Shown here one piece after another: positions 18,020 through 26,499 of a stretch of 64,000 nt of DNA. This DNA is from Brevundimonas intermedia (lineage in GTDB: Bacteria; Pseudomonadota; Alphaproteobacteria; Caulobacterales; Caulobacteraceae), in the NCBI RefSeq assembly GCF_004614235.1, contig NZ_SPVH01000007.1:62001-126000 (forward strand), written 5' to 3'. How positions within the stretch are numbered: the first letter of the stretch is position 1; every line of letters begins with the position of its first letter. The position numbers and the translations under genes were made by a program. Below the pieces are notes generated by a model, which was not told the origin of the DNA, searched no databases, and was given only the letters and a program-made list of their open reading frames with translations.

Positions 18020-18634
18020 ATGACGCGCATGGGTCTGGTAGCTTTTCTTTTCTCTGATTGCCTTGATTCCGTTTCTCGGACAACGAGGCTCGCAAAATAT
18101 GCGGATGATCCGGGTGGCAGAGACTATCACTGGGCTGCTAAGCTTGGCGCGCAGAAGATGTTCGGGGACGACGTGTCCTACGATCAGGCTGTCGCCGACA
18201 CGATGTCAAAGATTAGCCGCTCACACCAGCGTTTGGACAACCAAGAGGCGCTGAAGGGACTGTACGGCTGGAAGATCGCAAATCCCGGTGTTGGCAAAGA
18301 GCCTCCCTCAGGCGAACTTGCAGGCCCAAAGGGCGAGTTGATCGTTAGCCTGAAGCCCTGCTTCGCCGTTGAACGGAAGGGTGTGACAACCGCCTATGTG
18401 CCTTGGATGTTCAAAGAAGTTCGGCTCACGGCTCAGGTGGCGAGCATTGGGGTGCATCTGTTGGAAGTCGGGCTTCAAAAAGACGCGTACTCCAACTGGC
18501 GGTTTGCTTTGATCGACACCGTCACACAGAAATGCTTCTGGCGTACGCACAAGCACTCGGCTAAAGCGGCTAACTTCGCAATCCGAACGACTGAAGAAAT
18601 CCTCATTGCGCAGCGGGTCAAAAAAGCCGCGTAA
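18020..18634 (+). CDS. Protein of unknown function carried by the tRNA-Ser element
   Basis: Protein of 204 residues. The ATG at 18020 is preferred because AAAGGG lies 6-7 bases upstream; a GTG at 18005 is in frame. I recognise no domain. It has no signal peptide or membrane segment, is mixed alpha/beta in character, contains the segment DYHWAAKLGAQKMFGDD near the N-terminus, and ends in a basic tail (RVKKAA). Codon use and base composition are less GC-rich than in flanking genes, which agrees with acquisition by transfer. It is the only intact-looking gene left in the element, so it may have been kept for a function or may simply not have decayed yet. Confidence 0.6.
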   Translation: MTRMGLVAFLFSDCLDSVSRTTRLAKYADDPGGRDYHWAAKLGAQKMFGDDVSYDQAVADTMSKISRSHQRLDNQEALKGLYGWKIANPGVGKEPPSGELAGPKGELIVSLKPCFAVERKGVTTAYVPWMFKEVRLTAQVASIGVHLLEVGLQKDAYSNWRFALIDTVTQKCFWRTHKHSAKAANFAIRTTEEILIAQRVKKAA

Positions 18635-18731
18635 GGGTTATCCCCAACAAAATAGCAATTTAGGGGCTGCCTTAGGGCCGGATGCAACGACCCCGGCAAG
18701 GCACTGAAAAACGGCTCTTTTCAAGAGACGA

Positions 18732-18821
<90 letters not shown>

Positions 18822-18908
18822 GCGGCGCCGATATCGCTTGGTCGAGCGAGGGGCTTCTCTAATCGGAGCCGCAGCGCTTCGCAACCCGTCTGTTAAAGAA
18901 ATCCGCCG

Positions 18909-19841
18909 CTATCTTTGGGCAGGCAGGGACAAGCCCGGCGCGGCGCCGGTTTGGGCGTCCACGCCCTTGAATCGAAACAGTTCGGCGGGGCGGCCGCCGG
19001 TGGTCGAGGAGAGCTGTCCGGTGGGTTCGACCAGGCCTGTTCGCTCCACCCCGCGCCGGAAGTTCTGCTTGTGCAGGCTAAGGCCCGAGACGGCCTCGGC
19101 GCCGGCCTGAAGTTGGGACAGGGTGAAGACGCCGGGGGTCAGGTCGAACAGGACCGGGCGGTATTTCAGCTTGCTGCGCAGCCGGCCAAGAGCAGTCGCC
19201 AGGATGCGTCGGTGATCCGAGGTCATGATGCGGCCGGGCATGGGCTCGGGTGGGGGCTGATCGGCATCGCGCCAGGCCTCGGCGACCAGGCGCCCCTCAT
19301 AGAGCAGCTCGTAGCGCTCCAGCACCCGCTCCTCGTTCCAGCGATGCTCGGGCGTCAGGGCGAACAGGGCGCGGGCGCGGGCCAGGCGGTGTTCGTCGCC
19401 GGCGGCCCAGGCGAGCAGGCCGTCGGTCAGGGCGGCGTCGTGGTCGCCGCGCCGGTCTTCCCAGGGAAAGAAGTCGAAGACCGCGTCCCAGCGGGCGTCG
19501 TGGGTCTGGCCTTCCGAGGCGTCGGGCGTCAGAGCCAGATAGCCGACGGAGACCTCGCGGTGGCGGCCGGGGCCGGGTGTGGCGCGGGGCGAGGCGCGGC
19601 CCGCGTCGCCGAAGGTGTAGAGCTGCTCGACGAAGCCGAGCCGGAATCCCGTCTGGGCCGTCACGAAGTCACGCAGGGCGCGCTCGAACGTGCGGTCGCG
19701 CAACGGATCGAACGGGCCGAAGGGCAGGGCGCGCGAGCCGTCCTCGGCCGGGGTGGTCAGGACGACGGCCTGGCGATCCTTCAGCGTCATGACGACCGCC
19801 GACAGACCGATGCGCACGCCGTCCTCCGCCCCCTGCATCAT
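18909..19841 (-). CDS. NrtR-like Nudix-fold regulator of NAD metabolism
   Basis: Protein of 310 residues in two parts. Residues 1-150 are a Nudix fold, but the Nudix box is degenerate (ERALRDFVTAQTGF in place of the REUXEEXG core), which suggests ligand binding rather than hydrolysis. Residues about 215-290 form the winged-helix domain of NrtR-type regulators (FTLSQLQAGAEAVSGL, KQNFRRGVERTGLVEPTG, RPAELFRF). Alphaproteobacterial proteins of this design regulate NAD biosynthesis genes. It starts 4 bp after the HD-hydrolase gene, so the two are co-transcribed. Target genes are not in the window. Confidence 0.75.
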   Translation of the reverse strand: MMQGAEDGVRIGLSAVVMTLKDRQAVVLTTPAEDGSRALPFGPFDPLRDRTFERALRDFVTAQTGFRLGFVEQLYTFGDAGRASPRATPGPGRHREVSVGYLALTPDASEGQTHDARWDAVFDFFPWEDRRGDHDAALTDGLLAWAAGDEHRLARARALFALTPEHRWNEERVLERYELLYEGRLVAEAWRDADQPPPEPMPGRIMTSDHRRILATALGRLRSKLKYRPVLFDLTPGVFTLSQLQAGAEAVSGLSLHKQNFRRGVERTGLVEPTGQLSSTTGGRPAELFRFKGVDAQTGAAPGLSLPAQR

Positions 19842-19845
19842 CGAT

Positions 19846-20553
19846 CTATTCCGTGTGCCAGGCGTCGTCGGCGGGAATTAGACCGACGGCCCCGGCGAGG
19901 ACGCGGTAGCGCTCCAGATAACGGGCCTGGGCGACCGGAGCGGGTTGGGGCTCGATGGTCAGGCTGTAGCCCTCGGGCGGACTGCCGAAGAAGCCGAGCG
20001 ATTCCTTTTCGGTGAAACCGGCCAACTGCGTCGCCTCGAAGAAGGCGCAGGCCTTGTCGGCCTTCTTGATCAGGGTCTTGATTGTCTGCGGCGTCTTGGG
20101 CGGCAGGCCATATCGCAGGTGGATGGCGGCCTCCAGCCGGGCTTCGAAGTCCTTGTAGCCCGAACCCAGAGCCGCCTTGAACGGCGAGATCATGTCGCCG
20201 ATGACGTATTCCGAGGCGTCATGCAGCAGGGCGGCCAGGCGCCATTTCGGATCCAGGCCGGGCTTGATGTGGGCGGCGATCTCTTCGACGACGCACGAGT
20301 GCTGGGCGACCGAGAAGGCGTGCTCGCCGATGGTCTGGCCGTTCCAGCGCGCGACGCGAGCTAGGCCATGGGCGATGTCCTCGATCTCGATGTCGAAGGG
20401 CGAGGGATCGAGCAGGTCCAGACGACGGCCTGACAGCATGCGCTGCCATGCGCGCGGTGCGTTCTTCTTGGGTGTGCGCTCGGCCAAAGGGCGTGTCCTG
20501 ATCGCTTGTCGGGGGGTCAGGTGACCCAAAGACGCGCCGGGATCAAGCCGCAC
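19846..20553 (-). CDS. HD-domain phosphohydrolase (YfbR-like)
   Basis: Cytoplasmic metal-dependent phosphohydrolase of up to 235 residues. The HD metal-binding residues are seen in EHAFSVAQHS and LLHDASEYVIGDM. The fold and length suit the YfbR 5'-deoxynucleotidase group, so nucleotide turnover is likely. The first codon listed is GTG; a TTG at 20487 would give a start MAERTPKK and may be the true one. The gene is closely coupled to the NrtR-like regulator downstream. Confidence 0.7.
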   Translation of the reverse strand: MRLDPGASLGHLTPRQAIRTRPLAERTPKKNAPRAWQRMLSGRRLDLLDPSPFDIEIEDIAHGLARVARWNGQTIGEHAFSVAQHSCVVEEIAAHIKPGLDPKWRLAALLHDASEYVIGDMISPFKAALGSGYKDFEARLEAAIHLRYGLPPKTPQTIKTLIKKADKACAFFEATQLAGFTEKESLGFFGSPPEGYSLTIEPQPAPVAQARYLERYRVLAGAVGLIPADDAWHTE

Positions 20554-20601
20554 GGCGCCATCCGCGCCGATGGACGGGGAAAACCAGCCCTTCGACGAGC
20601 G

Positions 20602-21405
20602 TCAGCGCCCGACGTTCAGGGCGACCAGATCCTTGGCGTCGTCGAAGATGCGGCCGTTCTCGCGATCCTTGGACCGGACCACGGCGACCACGATGGGGCC
20701 GCCGCTGGGGCCTCTGGCCTCGAACCCGACCTGACGCCAGCCGGCGTTGCTGGGCTGATCGTCGGCCAGGATGTAGGTCATGCGCGTGGCGGCGCCCGGC
20801 GCACGGGTCCGCACGCGTGTGGAGTTGTCGTTGGTGTCGATGCTGACGCTGGAGGTTTCCGTGCGGGTGTTCTGTCCGTCCTTGGACTGAATGTTGATGC
20901 CGCCGATACGGACGCTGGCGTTATCGCCCTGGGTCTCAATTTTCAGCCCGGGAAGATTGACCGAGGCGTCGTCGCCACGCGCCCGGATATCGACGCCGGG
21001 CGCCTGGACCGAGGCGGTCTCGGTCGGCTCTGTCGTCGATGGCGCGGGCGGGGCGTCGCCGGCGCCGGGAGCCAGACGCGCCACAGTGTGGGGCAGGTCG
21101 GTGCTGGCGCGCTCTTCGAAGTCGCGCAGCACGTCATCGACGGAACGTCCGTCCAGCTTGACCAGATGCAGCACCACGTCGGCGCCCTTGGGTCCGCCAT
21201 AGACGCAGCTCGTGCCGCCGGCCGCGATCAGACCCTTGCGCGTCAACACGCCGACATTGTCGGGACACTGCAGGGCGTCGATGACCTTCAGGACGCCCGT
21301 GCCTTGGTCGTCGCCGGACGAGGTGGTGGTGATCCGCACCGAGTTGTCGCCGTCGCACGCGGCCAGGCTGGCGCTCAGGGCTAGATAAAGCAGGATATGA
21401 CGCAT
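20602..21405 (-). CDS. Hypothetical lipoprotein with short beta-type repeats
   Basis: Protein of 267 residues. The start at 21405 is set by GAGAGG just upstream and by the signal peptide that follows, with lipobox LAAC at residues 14-17, so membrane anchoring by lipid is expected. Residues about 115-180 contain a loose repeat of roughly 16 residues (VDIRARGDDASVNLPG, LKIETQGDNASVRIGG, INIQSKDG...), suggesting a beta-helix or stacked strands. The C-terminal part (YILADDQPSNAGWRQVGFEA) resembles no family I can name. It lies 72 bp downstream of the moxR gene on the same strand. Confidence 0.7.
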   Translation of the reverse strand: MRHILLYLALSASLAACDGDNSVRITTTSSGDDQGTGVLKVIDALQCPDNVGVLTRKGLIAAGGTSCVYGGPKGADVVLHLVKLDGRSVDDVLRDFEERASTDLPHTVARLAPGAGDAPPAPSTTEPTETASVQAPGVDIRARGDDASVNLPGLKIETQGDNASVRIGGINIQSKDGQNTRTETSSVSIDTNDNSTRVRTRAPGAATRMTYILADDQPSNAGWRQVGFEARGPSGGPIVVAVVRSKDRENGRIFDDAKDLVALNVGR

Positions 21406-21477
21406 GGTCGAACCTCTCGTGGCCTTCATACTGCGCGCTGGCGCCGTACTATCCAGTGAAATCGCGGTAATCACAGG

Positions 21478-22338
21478 TCAGCCGCCGGGGCGCGAGCCTT
21501 CGCGGCGGTTCAGGAAGGCGAGACGTTCGAACAGATGCACGTCCTGTTCGTTCTTCAGCAGGGCCCCGTGCAGGGGCGGGATCAGCTTGTTGGGCGTCTT
21601 CTCGCGCAGGGTCTCGGCGTCGATGTCCTCGACCAGCAGCAGCTTCAGCCAATCCAGAAGTTCCGACGTCGAAGGCTTCTTCTTGAGGCCCGGCGTGTCG
21701 CGGATCTCGTAGAAGGTCTTCAGCGCCTCGGAAACCAAGCGTGGCTTGATGCCGGGGAAGTGGACATCGACGATGGCCGACAGGGTTTCGGGATCGGGGA
21801 AGCGGATGAAGTGGAAGAAGCAGCGGCGCAGGAAGGCGTCGGGCAGTTCTTTTTCGTTGTTCGAGGTGATGATGACGATCGGGCGGACCTCGGCACGGAT
21901 CGTCTCGTCGGTTTCCTGGACGTAGAACTCCATGCGATCCAGTTCCTGCAACAGATCGTTGGGAAACTCGATGTCGGCCTTGTCGATCTCGTCGATCAGA
22001 AGGACGGGGCGGGCCGGGGCGGTGAAAGCCTCCCAAAGCTTGCCCTTCTTCAGATAGTTGCGGACGTCATGAACGCGTTCCTCGCCCAGTTGGCTGTCGC
22101 GCAGGCGGCTTACGGCGTCATATTCATAGAGGCCGCTGTGGGCCTTGGTCGTGGATTTGACGTGCCAGGTGATCAGGGGCGCGTCGAACGCCTTGGCGAT
22201 CTCGTAAGCCAGAACCGTCTTGCCGGTGCCGGGTTCGCCCTTGATCAGCAAAGGGCGTTCAAGCGCCACGGCGGCGTTGACCGCCACCTTCAGATCGCCG
22301 GTGGCGATGTATCGATCTGTGCCTTCGAACCGGCTCAT
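21478..22338 (-). CDS. MoxR-family AAA ATPase
   Basis: Protein of 286 residues with Walker A (GEPGTGKT), Walker B (VLLIDEIDKAD), sensor 1 (IITSNNEKELPDAFLRR) and the conserved CFFHFIRFPDPE segment of the MoxR group. MoxR ATPases work as chaperones, usually with a partner protein containing a von Willebrand factor A domain. In many alphaproteobacteria that partner gene follows directly, but here the downstream gene is an unrelated lipoprotein. The ATG at 22338 is preferred over an earlier in-frame ATG because GGAGTGGG lies upstream and the family N-terminus (MSRFEGTDRY) begins there. Confidence 0.9.
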   Translation of the reverse strand: MSRFEGTDRYIATGDLKVAVNAAVALERPLLIKGEPGTGKTVLAYEIAKAFDAPLITWHVKSTTKAHSGLYEYDAVSRLRDSQLGEERVHDVRNYLKKGKLWEAFTAPARPVLLIDEIDKADIEFPNDLLQELDRMEFYVQETDETIRAEVRPIVIITSNNEKELPDAFLRRCFFHFIRFPDPETLSAIVDVHFPGIKPRLVSEALKTFYEIRDTPGLKKKPSTSELLDWLKLLLVEDIDAETLREKTPNKLIPPLHGALLKNEQDVHLFERLAFLNRREGSRPGG

Positions 22339-22399
22339 GAAAAACCCACTCCGTGTCTCCACGAAGTGGGTAGCGGATCGTCATCCGCATGAACAGTGA

Positions 22400-22594
22400 T
22401 CAGGTGATGCGTTTGGCCGAGACGGGATCGCTGGCGGGGAAGGTCTCCTCCAGCCCTTCATCGACCAAGGCCTCCTGGCGGCTCTCGTCTTTGTCGATCT
22501 TGTCCAGTTGATCGGGCACGCCGTCTTCGGACTTGCTGCGCTTTGCGTGCGGGGCGTCCGACGACGCATCGTTGCGGGCGTTGCTGTGGTCCAT
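22400..22594 (-). CDS. Small conserved hydrophilic protein
   Basis: Protein of 64 residues, start set by GGGAGAG upstream. It is rich in Asp, Glu, Lys and Ser, with no cysteine and no membrane segment, and ends in DEGLEETFPASDPVSAKRIT, a tail I recall from short uncharacterised alphaproteobacterial proteins, often near stress genes. It begins 13 bp after the acidic protein upstream and is probably co-transcribed with it. Confidence 0.6.
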   Translation of the reverse strand: MDHSNARNDASSDAPHAKRSKSEDGVPDQLDKIDKDESRQEALVDEGLEETFPASDPVSAKRIT

Positions 22595-22607
22595 GTCGAT
22601 CTCTCCC

Positions 22608-23051
22608 TTATCGAGCCGGGCTGTCTTGGTCGCCGTCCGGGCCATAGCCCAGGTCGGCGATGTCGTCGTCCGAGAGGCGTTTAGCCTCCCAGTGCGCGGC
22701 GCTGGCCTGGGCGCCGCGTTCGTTTTCCATCAAGCCGGAATAGACCAGTTCGATTTCGTCTGGGGCGGACTGAGGCTCGCCGTCCGCGTCGATCTGGCTG
22801 AGGGTTTCGCCATCGACGCCCAACAGCGCATCGGCTTCTCGCTCGATCCCGTCCAGCGCGAGCTGGTCATCCAGATCGACCTCGGCGTCCTCGTCGAAAT
22901 CCTCTTCTTCGGCATCGCCGTCGGCCTGGGTGACGTCCAATACCTGATCGGCTTCGTCGAGCAGGAACTCGCCGTCGCCTTCGTCGTCCAGATGGGTTTC
23001 GTCGAAGGTTTCCGACTGTTCCTGGTCGTCCTGATAATCGTTGTCCGGCAT
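22608..23051 (-). CDS. Highly acidic hypothetical protein
   Basis: Protein of 147 residues. The ATG at 23051 follows GAGGAGA. Residues 1-75 are dominated by Asp and Glu, with runs such as EEEDFDEDAEVDLDDQ. The C-terminal part (DEIELVYSGLMENERGAQA, AHWEAKRLSDDDIADLGY) looks more structured and may be the conserved portion. No signal peptide or known domain. It is divergent from flbT and upstream of the small hydrophilic protein. Confidence 0.65.
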   Translation of the reverse strand: MPDNDYQDDQEQSETFDETHLDDEGDGEFLLDEADQVLDVTQADGDAEEEDFDEDAEVDLDDQLALDGIEREADALLGVDGETLSQIDADGEPQSAPDEIELVYSGLMENERGAQASAAHWEAKRLSDDDIADLGYGPDGDQDSPAR

Positions 23052-23208
23052 TGTCGTCTCCTCTTCGACAAACCAACGCAGCGGCGACGATACGCGTTCC
23101 AGCGGAGGCGGTGCACAAGGGATGGTTAACTGATGGCGGGCTAAGGTTCGACTCAACTGAGCCTGTCCCGCGCGGCGGGCTCGATTCCTGTCTGGAGTTC
23201 GGTGCTCA

Positions 23209-23631
23209 ATGGCCCTGAAGCTGTCGCTGAAACCCGGCGAGAAGTTCGTCCTGAATGGCGCCGTGGTCCAAAATGGCGACCGCCGTGGCGTGCTGATTCT
23301 GCAAAACCGCGCCAGCGTGCTGCGCGAGAAGGACATCATGCAGGCCGAGGACGTCACCACGCCCGGCCGGCGGATCTATTTCCCGATCATGATGATGTAT
23401 CTGGACGAGAGCGCAGCGGCGAAATTCTATGACGAGCTGGCGCTGCGGATCACCGAATTCATGGGCGCGACGCAGAACCCGGACATCTTGGCCGAATGCG
23501 TCTCGGCCTCGCGTCACGTGCTGGCGCGCGAATACTACAAGGCCCTGATGTCGGCGCGTAAGATTGTCGAATATGAAGAGAGAGTGCTGAATGTCGCTTC
23601 AGGCGTACACAGCGGCGACAGCGAGAGCTGA
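23209..23631 (+). CDS. flbT: Flagellin synthesis regulator FlbT
   Basis: Protein of 140 residues. FlbT binds flagellin mRNA leaders and promotes their decay until the hook is complete, as known from Caulobacter. The family N-terminus is clear ([21 protein letters not shown]), with the later blocks [14 protein letters not shown] ([10 protein letters not shown]) and [16 protein letters not shown]. It overlaps flaF by 41 bp, the usual pairing of the antagonists. No flagellin gene is in the window. Confidence 0.95.
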   Translation: MALKLSLKPGEKFVLNGAVVQNGDRRGVLILQNRASVLREKDIMQAEDVTTPGRRIYFPIMMMYLDESAAAKFYDELALRITEFMGATQNPDILAECVSASRHVLAREYYKALMSARKIVEYEERVLNVASGVHSGDSES

Positions 23632-23956
23632 GAGCCCACGCGACCTGGAGTACCGACTGTTCGGTCAGGTCACACGCGCTTTGGTCCACGCCTCCACGGT
23701 CGATGCGTCGGACATCGCCACGCGCATCGATGCGCTGGACTGGAACCGGCGCCTGTGGTCGACGCTGGCCGGCGATTGCAGCGATCCCACCAATGCTCTT
23801 GGGGCGCCCATGCGTGCGCAGATCATTTCACTGAGCCTGTTCATCAATCGCCATTCTTCGGCGGTGATGCGGGGCGAAGAGACGTTTCAAGACCTGATCG
23901 ACATCAATCGGATGATCATGCAGGGCCTGTCGGGCGGGGCGTCGCCCACGCAATAG
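23591..23956 (+). CDS. flaF: Flagellar biosynthesis regulator FlaF
   Basis: Protein of 121 residues that supports flagellin production and acts together with FlbT. Family features are the N-terminal [19 protein letters not shown] and the [15 protein letters not shown] block, followed by [11 protein letters not shown]. It starts inside the 3' end of flbT, 41 bp before that gene stops, so the two are translationally coupled. Confidence 0.95.
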   Translation: MSLQAYTAATARAESPRDLEYRLFGQVTRALVHASTVDASDIATRIDALDWNRRLWSTLAGDCSDPTNALGAPMRAQIISLSLFINRHSSAVMRGEETFQDLIDINRMIMQGLSGGASPTQ

Positions 23957-24017
23957 ACCGACGCAGTCACGATAACGCGAAGCCTCTTGGCGCAAGGCGT
24001 TGAGGCGTCTTATGTTT

Positions 24018-24048
24018 CACCTCCCTGTTCAACAGTCGAAAGGAGGTG
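24018..24048 (+). promoter_or_regulatory. Possible hairpin masking the ribosome site of the 21-codon frame
   Basis: CACCTCC at 24019-24025 is the exact complement of GGAGGTG at 24042-24048, the core of the downstream ribosome-binding site. The intervening bases contain a small inverted repeat (CTGTT/AACAG). If folded, the element would hide the Shine-Dalgarno sequence. Confidence 0.5.
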
Positions 24049-24053
24049 ATCCA

Positions 24054-24119
24054 GTGTCTCATTGTCATCAATCGCGAGCGGCGACCGCGACCCTGGTCCT
24101 CGGAGAGGGCCTGGTCTGA
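24054..24119 (+). CDS. 21-residue open frame with an extended Shine-Dalgarno sequence
   Basis: GTG-initiated frame, peptide MSHCHQSRAATATLVLGEGL plus a final V. The bases 24038-24052 (GAAAGGAGGTGATCC) are the reverse complement of the 16S rRNA 3' end over about 15 nt, far longer than a normal ribosome site, and GGAGG lies 7 bases before the GTG. Upstream CACCTCC could mask the site. The stop codon overlaps a short hairpin (GTCTGA/TCAGAC), and an intrinsic terminator follows at 24168. No plus-strand gene lies downstream, so this is a free-standing short transcript: a small protein, a leader-like regulator or an RNA. I do not recognise the peptide. Confidence 0.5.
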   Translation: MSHCHQSRAATATLVLGEGLV

Positions 24120-24167
24120 GCCTTTCAGACAGAGTTGCAGTCGGACCGTTTGCGGTCAGACAGTGGA

Positions 24168-24197
24168 GGGCCGTCGAGGAAACTCGGCGGCCCTTTT
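24168..24197 (+). terminator. Intrinsic terminator downstream of the 21-codon frame
   Basis: Stem GGGCCGTCGAG/CTCGGCGGCCC (one G-T pair) with a GAAA loop and TTTT. It ends 9 bp before the stop of the convergent exoD gene. Confidence 0.85.
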
Positions 24198-24206
24198 CCT
24201 TGGCGG

Positions 24207-24971
24207 TCAGTGCAACAAGCGGGCGAACCAGCCGGCGACGTGATGGCCCACCTCGACCACGGTCGCCCAGATCAGAAACAGGTACAGGGCGCTCGCCGCT
24301 GTCGCCAGCATGCCCAGCAGGATCGCCACCCCGTCGCGCTGCATCATGCCCAGGGCGAACAGGACTAGGGCGATGCCGGGCAGGGCGTCTCCAAACGGGA
24401 TGGGCAGGGCCATGATCAGAGCCAGCACGACGCAGACCAGGCCAGTGAAGGTGTCGGCGACATCGCCGGTCAGCAGGGGCAGGCGCGGGCGGGTCAGCCT
24501 TTCGATAGCGCGGACCAGTTTCAGGACGCTGGCGCCCTTTGGCCGTCGACGTACGGCGCGCCGGATGCGGTCGGCGAACATGTAGCGGCGGTGCGCGATC
24601 CGAACTCTGGACGACAGGACCCAGCGACGCAGCCAAGCCGGGGCGGCGAAGGGCGTGGCGATCAGGGCGTTGTAGGCGCTGCGTGAGACCGAGGCCTTCA
24701 ACATCCAGCGCGGTAGCCAGACGGTTTGTCTCTGGAATGCCAGTTCCAGCGACATCAGGATGATCGGCACGGCGAAGACCGCCTTGCCGCCGGGAGGCCA
24801 GGGCAGGAGAGCCAGCAGCGACAGAATCAGGATCATGGCCCCGAAGCCGCGCTCGCCGAAGGACGCGACCAGTTCGGCCATGGTCAGCTTGGGTTCTGGG
24901 GCGTGGCCGAGATCTTCGAGGACGTCGGAAAACCGCCGCAGGTCGTCGTTCGGAGGCGGTTGGGCGGGCAT
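24207..24971 (-). CDS. ExoD-family exopolysaccharide synthesis protein
   Basis: Inner-membrane protein of 254 residues from the ATG at 24971; an ATG at 25004 in frame would add 11 residues and neither has a clear ribosome site. ExoD features seen are the N-terminal cytoplasmic segment, LPWPPGGKAVFAVPIILMSLELAFQ split by a short loop, and three or four hydrophobic segments towards the C-terminus. ExoD proteins are linked to exopolysaccharide production and alkali tolerance, but their biochemical role is unknown. It converges on the terminator of the short transcript at 24054. Confidence 0.8.
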   Translation of the reverse strand: MPAQPPPNDDLRRFSDVLEDLGHAPEPKLTMAELVASFGERGFGAMILILSLLALLPWPPGGKAVFAVPIILMSLELAFQRQTVWLPRWMLKASVSRSAYNALIATPFAAPAWLRRWVLSSRVRIAHRRYMFADRIRRAVRRRPKGASVLKLVRAIERLTRPRLPLLTGDVADTFTGLVCVVLALIMALPIPFGDALPGIALVLFALGMMQRDGVAILLGMLATAASALYLFLIWATVVEVGHHVAGWFARLLH

Positions 24972-25070
24972 CAGGCAGGGCGCTCGGCTGGGGATTGCGC
25001 CCATCTAGGCGGTCGGCGCGTGGATCGCCACTTACAGAACGGAAAGGCGGTCAGATAATTCGCCTTTGTC

Positions 25071-25256
25071 TCAGTCCTGCACATGCTCCGGCTTGTCCTT
25101 CCGCTTTGTGGCGGCAAGCTCTTCGAGCTGCGTCTCGGTCATGGACGCAGCCATGGATTTGGACGCGCCCTTAAGTTTCGACTTCGGCGTCTCGCCGCGC
25201 TTGGCCGACAGGGCGGCGCCGGCGGCCTTTTGCTGGGCTGCGGATTTTGCGGGCAT
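25071..25256 (-). CDS. DUF3008-family small protein
   Basis: Protein of 61 residues matching the DUF3008 pattern: MPAKSAAQQKAAGAALSAKR at the start, then KSKLKGASKSM and a KPEHV ending. It is basic, has no membrane segment and probably binds nucleic acid or another acidic partner, but no function is established for the family. It is 30 bp downstream of the isovaleryl-CoA dehydrogenase gene on the same strand. Confidence 0.8.
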   Translation of the reverse strand: MPAKSAAQQKAAGAALSAKRGETPKSKLKGASKSMAASMTETQLEELAATKRKDKPEHVQD

Positions 25257-25286
25257 GGGATGTCTCCTTCCGCCCTGAAGAAACCA

Positions 25287-26456
25287 TCAGCTTCCCAGCA
25301 GTTCCCGGCCGATCAGGAAGCGACGGATTTCGTTGGTGCCGGCGCCGATGTCATAGAGTTTGGCGTCACGGACCAGGCGCTCGACCGGCCACTCCTTCGT
25401 GTAGCCGGCGCCGCCCAGGGCCTGGACGGCCTCCAGCGACACCTTCACCGCGTTCTCGGACGCCAGCAGGATCGCGCCCGCCGCATCGTAGCGGGTCGTC
25501 TTGCCCTGATCGCAGGCGCGAGCGACGGCATAGACATAGGCGCGGGCGCTGTTCAGGGCGACGTACATGTCGGCCACCTTGGCCTGCATCAGCTGGAATG
25601 AGCCGATGGGCTTGCCGAACTGCTTGCGGTCACGAACGTAGGGCAGGACCACGTCCAACGCGGCCTGCATGATGCCCAAGGGGCCGGCGGCCAGGACCGC
25701 GCGCTCATAGTCCAGTCCGCTCATCAGCACGCCGGCGCCGCCGCCCAGCGGACCCATGATGTTCTCTTCTGGAACCTCGCAGTCCTCGAACACCATTTCG
25801 GCGGTGTCCGAGCCGCGCATGCCCATCTTGTCCAGCTTCTTGGAGACGCTGAACCCCTTCATGCCCTTTTCGATCAGGAAGGCGGTGCAGCCCTTCGAGC
25901 CAGCCTCGGGATCGGTCTTGGCATAGACGACCAAGGTGTCGGCGTGGGGGGCGTTGGTGATCCAGAACTTGGTGCCGTTCAGGATGTAGCGGTCGCCCTT
26001 CTTGTCGGCGCGGGTGCGCATCGACATCACGTCGGAACCGGAGCCGGCCTCGGACATGGCCAGAGAGCCGACGTGTTCGCCGCTGATGAGTTTGGGCAGA
26101 TATTTCAGCTTCTGCTCGGGCGTGCCCCAGCGACGGATCTGATTGACGCAGAGGTTGGAGTGCGCCCCATAGGCCAGGCCGATCGAGGCCGAGGCGCGCG
26201 ACACTTCTTCCATCGCCACGACGTGTTCGAGATAGCCCAGACCCAGGCCGCCGAACTCTTCCTCGACAGTGATTCCGTGTAGGCCGAGTTCGCCCATCTC
26301 AGGCCACAGCTCGCGCTTGAACGCGTTCTTCTCGTCGATCTCTGCCGCCAGGGGGGCCAGGCGATCGGCGGCCCAGCGGGCGGTCGTGTCGCGAATGGCG
26401 TCGGCGTTCTCGCCAAGGCCGAATTCCATGGATTGGGGCGCGAAGGGAATGCTCAT
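25287..26456 (-). CDS. ivd: Isovaleryl-CoA dehydrogenase
   Basis: FAD-dependent acyl-CoA dehydrogenase of 389 residues acting in leucine breakdown. Seen: the FAD-binding segments ([24 protein letters not shown]), and the distinctive [14 protein letters not shown] region, where Glu is the catalytic base found at this position in isovaleryl-CoA dehydrogenases rather than the later position used by short-chain enzymes. The C-terminus has [20 protein letters not shown] and the FAD contact GTNEIRR. Length is normal. The other leucine-pathway genes (methylcrotonyl-CoA carboxylase and so on) are not adjacent on this side. Confidence 0.9.
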   Translation of the reverse strand: MSIPFAPQSMEFGLGENADAIRDTTARWAADRLAPLAAEIDEKNAFKRELWPEMGELGLHGITVEEEFGGLGLGYLEHVVAMEEVSRASASIGLAYGAHSNLCVNQIRRWGTPEQKLKYLPKLISGEHVGSLAMSEAGSGSDVMSMRTRADKKGDRYILNGTKFWITNAPHADTLVVYAKTDPEAGSKGCTAFLIEKGMKGFSVSKKLDKMGMRGSDTAEMVFEDCEVPEENIMGPLGGGAGVLMSGLDYERAVLAAGPLGIMQAALDVVLPYVRDRKQFGKPIGSFQLMQAKVADMYVALNSARAYVYAVARACDQGKTTRYDAAGAILLASENAVKVSLEAVQALGGAGYTKEWPVERLVRDAKLYDIGAGTNEIRRFLIGRELLGS

Positions 26457-26499
26457 GCGCTAGGGCGTAGCATTGCGCATAGCCTTTCGCCAAGCGCCG

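Noticed and set aside
24036..24054. Minus-strand reading as the 3' end of a 16S rRNA gene
   Set aside because: Only about 17 bases match; no further rRNA sequence is present on either side, so it is a ribosome-binding element on the plus strand.
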